Part shown: piece by piece, positions 1-5,199 of the stretch
Layout of the letters: each line of letters starts with the position of its first letter
Numbering within the stretch: the stretch's first letter is position 1
Source: Desulfobacteraceae bacterium
Lineage (GTDB): Bacteria; Desulfobacterota; Desulfobacteria; Desulfobacterales; Desulfobacteraceae
Assembly: GCA_015486915.1 (NCBI GenBank)
Contig: WFQS01000143.1
Coordinates: 1-5,199, forward strand
Direction: 5' to 3'
Length of the DNA stretch: 5,199 nt
Notes under the pieces: model-generated
The model's database searches: none
Told to the model about the DNA's origin: nothing
Seen by the model: the letters and a program-made list of their open reading frames with translations, nothing else
Program-made: the position numbers and the translations under genes

Positions 1-891
1 TCACCTTTAAACAACTGGTTCATGGGAACCAACATTGTGGGCGGAACAAATGTCATAATCCGTGAATATCATCCCCTTTATTTCCTTGAAGCCATTGAAA
101 AAAGATCCTGTACAGCTTATTTCGGTGCGCCTATTTCCTATATAATGCCTTTACAGATGATTAAAAATTTTAATGATTTTAATCTTTCATCAATGAAAGC
201 CTGGATATATGGAGGGGGTCCCATCGCTCCTGAAACAGTGAAAAAACTTGTTGCAAGCTATAAGTCAGATCAATTTTATCAGGTGTACGGCATGACGGAA
301 GCAGGTCCCAGCGGTACGGAACTTCTGCCTGAAGACCATAAAAACCATGCGGGTTCCATTGGCTGCCGTCCCCTGCCGGGAGCCGAGATAAAAGTGATGA
401 AAGATACCAAAACCGCTGCAGAACACGGAGAAACAGGTGAGATATGGCTTAAAGCAAAAAGTATGATGAAAGGGTATCTCAATAAACAGGAGGAAAGTGA
501 AAAAGCTTTTTTTGACGGCTGGTACCGTACCGGTGACATGGCACGTATTGATCAGCACGGATACCTGTTCATAGTGGACAGGATTAAAGACATGATCGTA
601 ACAGGCGGGGAAAACGTCTATTCCAAGGAAGTTGAAGATAAAATCATGGAAAATAAAAAAGTGGCTGAAGCTGCTGTAATAGGCATTGCCCACAAAGACT
701 GGGGGGAAACCGTGCAGGCTGTTATTGTACCTGCAAAAGATGCTGAAATAGATTCAGAGGAGCTGTCCCGCTTCTTAAAAACAAGGCTTGCTAAATTTAA
801 AATCCCAAGAAAATACCATTTTACAGAAGAGTTACCACATACGCCATCGGGCAAAGTCATGAAATTTAAGCTGCGCCGGGAATTTCAATAA
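1..891 (+). CDS. AMP-forming acyl-CoA synthetase (ANL superfamily), C-terminal part
   Basis: The frame is open from the first base, so the start lies upstream; 296 residues remain of a family usually about 500-550 long. Enzymes of this family activate a carboxylic acid with ATP to an acyl-adenylate and then transfer it to CoA. Visible motifs, in order (numbering the partial protein from base 1), are: a WIYGGGPIAPE segment (~68-78); the adenine-binding YGMTEAGP (~96-103); YRTGD (~175-179), whose Asp binds the ribose hydroxyls; the hinge DRIKDMIVTGGENVYSKEVE (~193-212); and a C-terminal PSGKVMK in which Lys285 is the expected adenylation lysine. The P-loop motif would lie outside the window. 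The hinge reads YSKEVE, a variant common among fatty-acyl and aryl-acid ligases. Substrate cannot be told from this fragment. The acyl-CoA dehydrogenase 37 bp downstream suggests a fatty or alicyclic acid degraded through a CoA thioester. The protein is likely cytoplasmic. The family is secure; the substrate is open. Confidence 0.95.
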   Translation, partial: SPLNNWFMGTNIVGGTNVIIREYHPLYFLEAIEKRSCTAYFGAPISYIMPLQMIKNFNDFNLSSMKAWIYGGGPIAPETVKKLVASYKSDQFYQVYGMTEAGPSGTELLPEDHKNHAGSIGCRPLPGAEIKVMKDTKTAAEHGETGEIWLKAKSMMKGYLNKQEESEKAFFDGWYRTGDMARIDQHGYLFIVDRIKDMIVTGGENVYSKEVEDKIMENKKVAEAAVIGIAHKDWGETVQAVIVPAKDAEIDSEELSRFLKTRLAKFKIPRKYHFTEELPHTPSGKVMKFKLRREFQ

Positions 892-928
892 CCGCCATGG
901 GGCCATTAAAAAAGGGAGACAAAACATC

Positions 929-2173
929 ATGTTTGACTATTTATTAAATGATAAACAGCAAAAATTACGGGATGAAGCAAGGGATTTTGTTAAATCCATT
1001 CCAAAACAGATGATTCTTGACATGGATGATGATAAAATCAAATTTCCAAAAGAATTTCTCCGGGAAGCAGGAAAACGCAACCTCCTGGGATGCCGTTATC
1101 CTGAAAAATGGGGGGGCCGTGACATGGACTGGGTTTCCACCTGTATGATCATGGAAGAAATCGGAGTGCTGGGATATATTTTTGCCTGCACATTCGGTGT
1201 TGGTGCTGAACTGGTTTGTGATGCCATAATTCTCCACGGAAATGAGATGCAAAAAGAAAAATATGTAAAGCCCCTGCTTAAAGGTGAAATTTTTGCTGCG
1301 GAATGCTTAACCGAACCAAGGGGTGGATCTGATTTTTTCGGAACAACAACAATTGCAGAAGATAAAGGCAATTATTATCTTCTCAACGGCCAGAAGCGCT
1401 TTATTGTCGGCGGTGAAGGAGCTGACTATTTTCTGGTTTACGCAAAAACCGATCCTGATGCAGAGCCCCATAAATCCATTTCATGTTTTATTGTGGACAA
1501 AAGCCAGGGTGTTAAAACCGAATATCTTTACGGACTCATGGGCTGCAGGGGAGGCGGGGCTGCAAGAATGGTGTTTAAAGATGTAAAAGTGCCAAAGGAA
1601 AATCTTCTCGGAGAATTGAACAAAGCAGTTAAAATTTTCAACACCATGATGATCCCTGAGCGTCTTGGCACGGCAGCCATGACAATAGGGGCTGCCATGC
1701 CTGCAGTTGATGTTGCAACTAACTATACATCAAAAAGAAAAGCCTTTGGCAGACCGGTTGCGGCATTTCAAGGCGTTTCATTTCAGGTGGCCGGGGCTGT
1801 GACACTTCTTGATGCTGCACGTGCCATGATCTATACAACTGCAAGGGCAGTTGATGCAAAAATAGATGAAAAACAAATCCGCCGCCTTGTATCCCAGACT
1901 AAAAAATTTGTTACTGAATCCTGCCAGAAAGCCGCAAACAATGCAATGCAGGTGATGGGCGGTATAGGGTACACAAACATCTATCCCGTGGAAAGAATTG
2001 TAAGGGATCTGCGACTTGCCTCCATCTGGACCGGAACAAATGAAATTATGTCCATGATCATTGCAAATGAATGGTACAGGGAATACCGGATTAACAGACA
2101 GGCGGGCAAAATACGCAATCTTGAAACCGATGCAGCCGAAGCAGATGCAAAGGATGAAAAAATCTTTGAATAA
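929..2173 (+). CDS. Acyl-CoA dehydrogenase, FAD-dependent (complete)
   Basis: This 414-residue protein is slightly longer than the usual 380-390 because of a charged C-terminal tail (~383-414). The family oxidises acyl-CoA to 2-enoyl-CoA with FAD, passing electrons to electron-transfer flavoprotein. The start ATG follows AGGGAG (913-918) by 10 nt. The order is: helical N-domain with PEKWGGRDMDW (58-68); signature CLTEPRGGSD (126-135); beta-domain NGQKRFIVGG (153-162); C-domain with KRKAFGRPVAAFQ (269-281) and QVMGGIGYT (341-349), both FAD-contacting regions. The usual catalytic Glu in the Y-E-G-T motif is Thr here (IWTGTNEI, T368). Glu244 in MMIPERLG lies 26 residues before the Arg of the RKAFG motif, the spacing of the catalytic Glu254 of human isovaleryl-CoA dehydrogenase as I recall its sequence, so it is the probable base. 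The Trp and Thr beside the flavin in medium-chain enzymes are Phe158 and Val160. The gene is probably cotranscribed with the upstream acyl-CoA ligase. The family is certain; acyl chain specificity is unknown. Confidence 0.97.
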   Translation: MFDYLLNDKQQKLRDEARDFVKSIPKQMILDMDDDKIKFPKEFLREAGKRNLLGCRYPEKWGGRDMDWVSTCMIMEEIGVLGYIFACTFGVGAELVCDAIILHGNEMQKEKYVKPLLKGEIFAAECLTEPRGGSDFFGTTTIAEDKGNYYLLNGQKRFIVGGEGADYFLVYAKTDPDAEPHKSISCFIVDKSQGVKTEYLYGLMGCRGGGAARMVFKDVKVPKENLLGELNKAVKIFNTMMIPERLGTAAMTIGAAMPAVDVATNYTSKRKAFGRPVAAFQGVSFQVAGAVTLLDAARAMIYTTARAVDAKIDEKQIRRLVSQTKKFVTESCQKAANNAMQVMGGIGYTNIYPVERIVRDLRLASIWTGTNEIMSMIIANEWYREYRINRQAGKIRNLETDAAEADAKDEKIFE

Positions 2174-2228
2174 CTACCACGAGGCAGATCTGAATTAGCC
2201 CAGATTTGCCTTACAACAAACAATGAAA
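2171..2228. repeat. Hairpin repeat, copy 1 (CCACGAGGC core)
   Basis: The copy begins at the TAA stop of the acyl-CoA dehydrogenase. It carries the core CCACGAGGC (2177-2185) and then a strong hairpin: GAGGCAGATCTG (2181-2192) pairs with CAGATTTGCCTT (2201-2212) over 12 positions, two of them G-T, with the 8-nt loop AATTAGCC. A tract like ACAACAAACAATGAAA follows. There is no T-run after the stem, so it is not a classical intrinsic terminator, although it may still protect or end the transcript. The shared core and 3' tract tie it to three further copies downstream. It has the cleanest stem of the four. Confidence 0.7.
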
Positions 2229-2250
2229 GTTACACGTTGTTTCACAAAGA

Positions 2251-2315
2251 CTTTCTTATAAACGGCCATGAGGCCGAGCTGGACTGCGCTGCGGTACCTC
2301 TCAACGAACATAGAA
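2251..2315. repeat. Hairpin repeat, copy 2
   Basis: CTTTCTTATAAA (2251-2262) leads into CCATGAGGC (2266-2274) and GCTGGACT (2278-2285); these three blocks recur exactly in copy 3. The palindrome is imperfect: GAGG (2270-2273) can pair with CCTC (2297-2300), with a bulged CCG/CGG and a CTG/CAG-like step inside, so the stem is weaker than in copy 1. The following CAACGAACATAGAAA resembles the 3' tract of the other copies. Confidence 0.65.
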
Positions 2316-2346
2316 AAAGCATTTGTGACTCTGTCAAAATATAGCT

Positions 2347-2415
2347 CTTTCTTATAAAAAACGTCCATGAGGCAGGGCTGGACTTGATCCAGCCTTCTCG
2401 TAACAGATATGGAAA
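2347..2415. repeat. Hairpin repeat, copy 3
   Basis: CTTTCTTATAAA (2347-2358), CCATGAGGC (2365-2373) and GCTGGACT (2377-2384) match copy 2 exactly, offset by about 96-99 bp. The hairpin is GGCTGGA (2376-2382) with TCCAGCC (2388-2394) around the loop CTTGA, extended by G2375-T2395 and A2374-T2396. Its 3' tract GTAACAGATATGGAAA overlaps the left arm of the next structure (2402-2494). Confidence 0.7.
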
Positions 2416-2494
2416 CAGGACGTAATTATTGATGATTACGTTTTTAAAAAAAGCATAGCTTGCTTTATATGTCTGTTTTAATGTAATATCTGTT
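2402..2494. ncRNA. Candidate structured RNA or cruciform, three-way-junction-like
   Basis: Four nested helices can be read by eye. P1: AACAGATAT (2402-2410) with ATATCTGTT (2486-2494), 9 bp perfect. P2: GAAACAGG (2412-2419) with TCTGTTTT (2472-2479), 8 pairs including two G-U. Inside P2 are two hairpins: P3, ACGTAAT (2420-2426) with ATTACGT (2435-2441), 8-nt loop; and P4, AAAGCA (2450-2455) with TGCTTT (2461-2466), 5-nt loop. P3 is followed directly by T's (2441-2445), so on its own it could also be a weak intrinsic terminator. I recognise no known RNA family. The region is AT-rich, which raises chance pairing, but perfect nesting of four helices in 93 nt is notable. Strand is undecided. Confidence 0.4.
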
Positions 2495-2574
2495 CTTTAA
2501 ATAGTAAATATTCAACCTTACAATGCTTCACATGATAAAGAATTTTAACGGACAATGTGACCTTTAGTGCCTTA

Positions 2575-2612
2575 CTCCTCAATTCCTGTACAAAAAACAA
2601 GAAATTGGGGAG
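2575..2612. repeat. Inverted repeat / hairpin before the long palindrome
   Basis: CTCCTCAATT (2575-2584) pairs with AATTGGGGAG (2603-2612) over all 10 positions, one a T-G wobble, with an 18-nt loop. It ends 4 nt before the long rod-like palindrome at 2617-2778 and may be part of the same element. CCTTA occurs just before it (2570-2574) and again at the right end of the rod (2776-2780). That could be a target duplication, but five bases may match by chance. The 80 bp to its left (2495-2574) shows nothing I can name. Confidence 0.5.
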
Positions 2613-2616
2613 AGTT

Positions 2617-2778
2617 AGGATCGGAGATGAAATAAGTTGAACAGAAATAGCGCAGAATTCCGGCCCATGTACAAGGCGCATTAAAGGTTGCATACTAAAC
2701 GTATTCGGCCTTTGATGCAACGAAGTAGAGGGGCCGGAAGACAAGCAATCTCGTTCAACTTATAAAATTTTCGATCCT
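2617..2778. repeat. Long rod-like imperfect palindrome; MITE-like element or structured RNA
   Basis: Four successive arms pair about one centre near 2698. Arm 1: 2617-2628 with 2767-2778, 12 pairs (AGGATCG/CGATCCT core plus wobbles). Arm 2: ATAAGTTGAAC (2632-2642) with GTTCAACTTAT (2753-2763), 11 bp perfect. Arm 3: TTCCGGCCC (2658-2666) with GGGCCGGAA (2731-2739), 9 bp perfect. Arm 4: 2678-2690 with 2706-2718, 13 pairs, then a single C/T mismatch, then ATAC/GTAT (2692-2695 with 2701-2704), closing on loop TAAAC. The internal loops are nearly symmetric (3x3, 15x13, 11x12). About 49 pairs in 162 nt is far beyond chance. No transposase or reverse transcriptase gene lies in the window. The best readings are a non-autonomous palindromic mobile element or a stable noncoding RNA. 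The 88-codon reverse-strand frame crossing it is judged an artefact. Confidence 0.7.
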
Positions 2779-2880
2779 TAAATAAATTGCGGGTATCGAC
2801 CGCTTTGGAATGTTCAATTTAAAATAATGGGTCAAAGACATAAAACCAGTCCTTATGGTTCAGGGTCATTGACAGAAGTT
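2779..2880. other. Spacer between palindrome and hairpin copy 4, small stems only
   Basis: No gene is seen here. Two short stems can be read: GCGG (2789-2792) with CCGC (2800-2803); and GTCAA (2831-2835) with TTGAC (2869-2873) enclosing AACCA (2844-2848) with TGGTT (2856-2860). Each is short enough to be chance. The TTGACA at 2869-2874 looks like a -35 box but has no -10 at proper distance. Confidence 0.3.
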
Positions 2881-2938
2881 GTATAACTGCCATGAGGCAA
2901 ATCTGGATTCTATCAGACAGCCACACAACAAAAAATAA
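2881..2938. repeat. Hairpin repeat, copy 4
   Basis: TATAAC precedes the core CCATGAGGC (2890-2898), as in the other copies, and CTGGATT follows (2903-2909). The stem is weak: GGC (2896-2898) with GCC (2920-2922), an internal loop, then TCTGG (2902-2906) with TCAGA (2913-2917), one wobble. The tail ACACAACAAAAAATAAAA matches the A-rich 3' tract of copy 1. It lies about 70 bp upstream of the peptidase start and could be in or just before its leader. Confidence 0.6.
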
Positions 2939-2950
2939 AACTCTTAGAAT

Positions 2951-2980
2951 TTAAGGTGCTTTACAGGAGTTTCATATAAA
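2951..2980 (+). promoter_or_regulatory. Possible sigma70-type promoter for the peptidase gene
   Basis: TATAAA (2975-2980) is a fair -10 box. TTAAGG (2951-2956), 18 bp upstream, is a poor -35 match (3 of 6). It would give a leader of about 20 nt, ending in the ribosome site at 2996-3000. The case rests mainly on the -10 and on the need for a start point after the long structured spacer. Confidence 0.3.
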
Positions 2981-2995
2981 AATAGAAAAACAAAC

Positions 2996-3000
2996 AGGGG
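2996..3000 (+). promoter_or_regulatory. Ribosome binding site that fixes the TTG start of the peptidase
   Basis: AGGGG lies 7 nt before TTG at 3008. An in-frame TAA at 3002-3004 rules out any start further upstream, and the first in-frame ATG is at codon 111, inside the catalytic domain beyond the zinc motif. TTG at 3008 is therefore the best-supported start. Confidence 0.75.
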
Positions 3001-3007
3001 ATAAACA

Positions 3008-5199
3008 TTGGATTCCATAAAAAACCAGGGCCATGAAAAAAATAGCGGGGCAGCAGAACAGGATATCAATAATCCCGGCCTTAAAAAGGGTGATATCATT
3101 TCAGGATACAAAATTATCAAAAAACAGAGATTGAATGATATTGATTCTGTTGTGTATCAACTCGAGCATGCTGCAACGGGCGCAAGGCATATACACATCA
3201 GCAACAAGGATAAGGAAAACACTTTTGGAGTGGCCTTCAGGACTGTTCCTTCGGACTCCACCGGCGTTGCCCATGTTCTTGAACATACGGCCCTTTGCGG
3301 TTCAAGAAAATTCAAGGTGCGCGATCCTTTTTTTTCCATGCTGAAAAGGGGACTTTCCACATTCATGAACGCATTTACAGCTTCTGACTGGACAATGTAT
3401 CCCTTTTCCACGCAAAATAAAAAAGATTTTTATAACCTCATGGATGTTTACCTTGATGCAGCTTTTTTCCCGGCACTTGATGAATTAAGTTTCAAACAGG
3501 AAGGACACAGGCTGGAGGTGATCGTTCCTGAAAAAACAGATGGGGATAAAGAGGATAAAGATGCAGGACCTGAACTTATTTACAAAGGCGTGGTTTACAA
3601 TGAAATGAAAGGCGCCATGTCATCACCCAGTCAGATCATGGGAAGATCCCTGATGAGATTTTTATACCCTTCAACCACATACAGCTTTAATTCAGGAGGA
3701 GAGCCTTCTGAAATACCAAAACTTACCCACAAGGCTCTAAAACAGTTTCATTCAAGATTTTATCATCCTTCCAATTCTTTTTTTTACACCTATGGGTCTT
3801 TACCGTTAAAAGGCCATCTTGAATTTATTGAAAAAAATGTTTTAAAAGAATTTTCAAGACAAAATCCCGATTCAAAAGTGAAATCCCAGCCAAGGTGGGA
3901 TGCTCCAAAACAGGCAACGGCATTTTACCCCCTTGCAAAGGATGAAAATAAAGAAAAAAAATACCAGGCATGTGTTGCATGGCTTACCGCTGACATAAGA
4001 GACTCCTTTGAAGTCCTTGTCCTCACCGTACTTGAACAGATTCTTCTTGGAAACTCTGCATCCCCTTTGAGAAAGGCACTCATAGATTCAAATCTCGGGT
4101 CTGCATTAAGTGATTCAACCGGATTTGATTCAGATATGAAAGATACAATGTTTGCCTGCGGGCTAAAGGATATAACCCGTGATTCCGTGAAAAAAATAGA
4201 AGAAATCATTTTTGCCACCCTGAAAAAAATTGTAGAAAAGGGTATAGATAAAATGCTTGTTGATTCTGCAATACACCAGATCGAATTTTCAAAAAAGGAG
4301 ATCACAAACACCCCGCACCCATTTGGTATAAAACTGCTTCTCTCCTTTGCAGGAACATGGATTCAGGAGGGAGACCCTCTTTCGTGCCTGGATTTTAACA
4401 AAGATCTTGAAAAATTAAACAAAAAAATTAAACAGAGCGGTTTTCTTGAACAGAAAATAAAAGAATACTTTATTGATAATAAGCACAGAATCACTTTTAC
4501 ACTGGCCCCTGACCATGAGATGGAGGAAAAGGAAAATAAAAGGCTGAAAAATGAGCTTTCAAAAATTCTTGGGAACATGGATAAAAAACAACTTGAATCC
4601 ATTAAAAAAGATATGGAAAGGCTTAGACAACTCCAGGAGGAAAAAGAAGATATATCATCCCTTCCATGCCTTGAACTTTCCGATGTGCCTGCTGGTGTGG
4701 AGATCATTAAACCCGATACCATTGACGGGGTGTCCTCTGCCACCTGCTACGATAAATCAACTTCGGGTATTCTCTATTTTTCATGTCCCACGGGTATTGG
4801 CGCACTTTCGGAAAATATGCTCTATCTGATTCCTTTTTTCTGCCACGCATTTACAGGGGTTGGCACTTCAAAGAGGGATTATGCTGAAATGGCGGGGCTT
4901 ATGGACCTTTACACCGGTGGAATTGCCGTTTCTCCCTTTGCCGGTACTGATTTTTCAAACAGACAGGAATGTATCACATTTCTTGCATTCCAGGGAAAGG
5001 CCCTTGACAGGAACATTGAAAAACTCTTTGACCTGATCAATGAATTTGTCTCCCAGTACAATTTTTCAGATCTTGAAAGATTAAAAAGCCTTCTTTTTCA
5101 ATACAGGGCCGGCATGGAATCATCCATTGTTGCAAACGGCCACAGATATGCCATGTCTCTTGCCTCCCGTAATTTCTCTCAGGCTGCATTCATTGGAGA
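3008..5199 (+). CDS. PreP/Cym1-type M16C zinc metallopeptidase, N-terminal 730 residues
   Basis: The frame opens at TTG and runs off the right edge. The family is about 970-1000 residues, so roughly a quarter is missing. These enzymes enclose short unstructured peptides in a two-halved chamber and cut them; organelle members destroy presequences. The inverted zinc motif is H89-V-L-E92-H93 (HVLEHTALCGS), with Glu92 the general base and Glu199 in GVVYNEMKGAM the third zinc ligand. FMNAFTASDWTMYPF (119-133), SGGEPSEIPKLT (229-240) and FHSRFYHPSNSFFYTYG (247-263) match the PreP pattern. Residues ~300-480 form the second M16 domain. A charged helical stretch (~502-548) corresponds to the hinge joining the halves, followed by the start of the third domain (~560-730). 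The Arg/Tyr pair completing the active site would lie beyond the window. No signal peptide or membrane segment is seen, so a cytoplasmic location is inferred. A 10-residue charged insert (DGDKEDKDAG, 178-187) precedes the Glu199 region. Confidence 0.95.
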   Translation, partial: MDSIKNQGHEKNSGAAEQDINNPGLKKGDIISGYKIIKKQRLNDIDSVVYQLEHAATGARHIHISNKDKENTFGVAFRTVPSDSTGVAHVLEHTALCGSRKFKVRDPFFSMLKRGLSTFMNAFTASDWTMYPFSTQNKKDFYNLMDVYLDAAFFPALDELSFKQEGHRLEVIVPEKTDGDKEDKDAGPELIYKGVVYNEMKGAMSSPSQIMGRSLMRFLYPSTTYSFNSGGEPSEIPKLTHKALKQFHSRFYHPSNSFFYTYGSLPLKGHLEFIEKNVLKEFSRQNPDSKVKSQPRWDAPKQATAFYPLAKDENKEKKYQACVAWLTADIRDSFEVLVLTVLEQILLGNSASPLRKALIDSNLGSALSDSTGFDSDMKDTMFACGLKDITRDSVKKIEEIIFATLKKIVEKGIDKMLVDSAIHQIEFSKKEITNTPHPFGIKLLLSFAGTWIQEGDPLSCLDFNKDLEKLNKKIKQSGFLEQKIKEYFIDNKHRITFTLAPDHEMEEKENKRLKNELSKILGNMDKKQLESIKKDMERLRQLQEEKEDISSLPCLELSDVPAGVEIIKPDTIDGVSSATCYDKSTSGILYFSCPTGIGALSENMLYLIPFFCHAFTGVGTSKRDYAEMAGLMDLYTGGIAVSPFAGTDFSNRQECITFLAFQGKALDRNIEKLFDLINEFVSQYNFSDLERLKSLLFQYRAGMESSIVANGHRYAMSLASRNFSQAAFIG

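Noticed and set aside
265..860. Reverse-strand frames opposite the acyl-CoA synthetase
   Set aside because: They lie wholly within a gene with clear family motifs and have no recognisable content.
2181..2216. Classical intrinsic terminator after the dehydrogenase
   Set aside because: The hairpin is strong but has no T-run after it; better described as a repeat hairpin that may still affect the transcript end.
965..2223. Frames overlapping the acyl-CoA dehydrogenase, both strands
   Set aside because: They are shadows of a well-conserved enzyme; none has a supporting motif.
2478..2744. An 88-codon reverse-strand frame across the long palindrome
   Set aside because: It would start at TTG with no clear ribosome site, has no recognisable domain, and its span is explained by nested inverted repeats. 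If the palindrome is a multicopy element, the same frame would appear at many sites without being a gene.
2617..2778. Integron attC site
   Set aside because: The ends read GTTGAAC and GTTCAAC and do not fit the RYYYAAC/GTTRRRY rule; no cassette or integrase context is visible.
2402..2778. Retron or diversity-generating-retroelement RNA
   Set aside because: Nested inverted repeats are reminiscent, but no reverse transcriptase gene is in the window and both flanking genes are unrelated housekeeping or metabolic genes.
2869..2887. TTGACA followed by TATAAC as a promoter
   Set aside because: The boxes are only 7 bp apart, and no acceptable -10 lies 16-18 bp from the TTGACA.
2171..2938. CRISPR array from the repeated CCATGAGGC units
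   Set aside because: Only a short core is shared, spacing is irregular (about 89, 99 and 525 bp), and no cas genes are present.
3328..3335. Eight-T run in the peptidase as a frameshift
   Set aside because: The conserved sequence RDPFFSMLKRG reads through without a break; a similar run near 3778-3785 also keeps frame.
3101..4829. Several frames of 60-130 codons within the peptidase region
   Set aside because: The continuous + frame from 3008 shows the zinc motif and PreP family pattern throughout, so overlapping frames are incidental.

Overview
The window suggests an anaerobic, fatty-acid- or aromatic-acid-using bacterium. The best guess is a sulfate reducer of the Desulfobacterales (Desulfobacula/Desulfobacter-like). 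This is an inference from moderate-to-low GC, the protein flavour (an acyl-CoA ligase beside an acyl-CoA dehydrogenase, and a PreP-type M16C peptidase) and a repeat-rich spacer. No rRNA or marker gene is present to confirm it.

Layout. (1) 1-891, + strand: the C-terminal ~296 residues of an AMP-forming acyl-CoA synthetase, whose 5' part lies outside the window. (2) 929-2173, + strand: a complete acyl-CoA dehydrogenase, 37 bp downstream and very probably in the same operon. Together they fit carboxylate activation to a CoA thioester followed by alpha,beta-dehydrogenation. (3) 2174-3007: an 834-bp spacer with no convincing gene but much secondary structure. It holds four copies of a short hairpin repeat (conserved core CCATGAGGC), a nested fold at 2402-2494 that resembles a three-way junction, a hairpin at 2575-2612, and a long rod-like imperfect palindrome at 2617-2778 with about 49 pairable positions. 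(4) 3008-5199, + strand: the first 730 residues of a PreP/Cym1-like zinc metallopeptidase. It starts at TTG behind a good ribosome binding site and runs off the right edge.

The two metabolic genes work together. The peptidase is functionally unrelated and is probably transcribed separately from inside the spacer. The most unusual part of the window is the spacer, whose palindromes look like a mobile miniature element (MITE-like), a structured RNA, or both. Within the coding genes, the notable point is the acyl-CoA dehydrogenase: its catalytic glutamate appears to sit at the isovaleryl-/long-chain-type position, not the usual C-terminal one. I saw no CRISPR array, tRNA, rRNA, transposase or reverse transcriptase gene.
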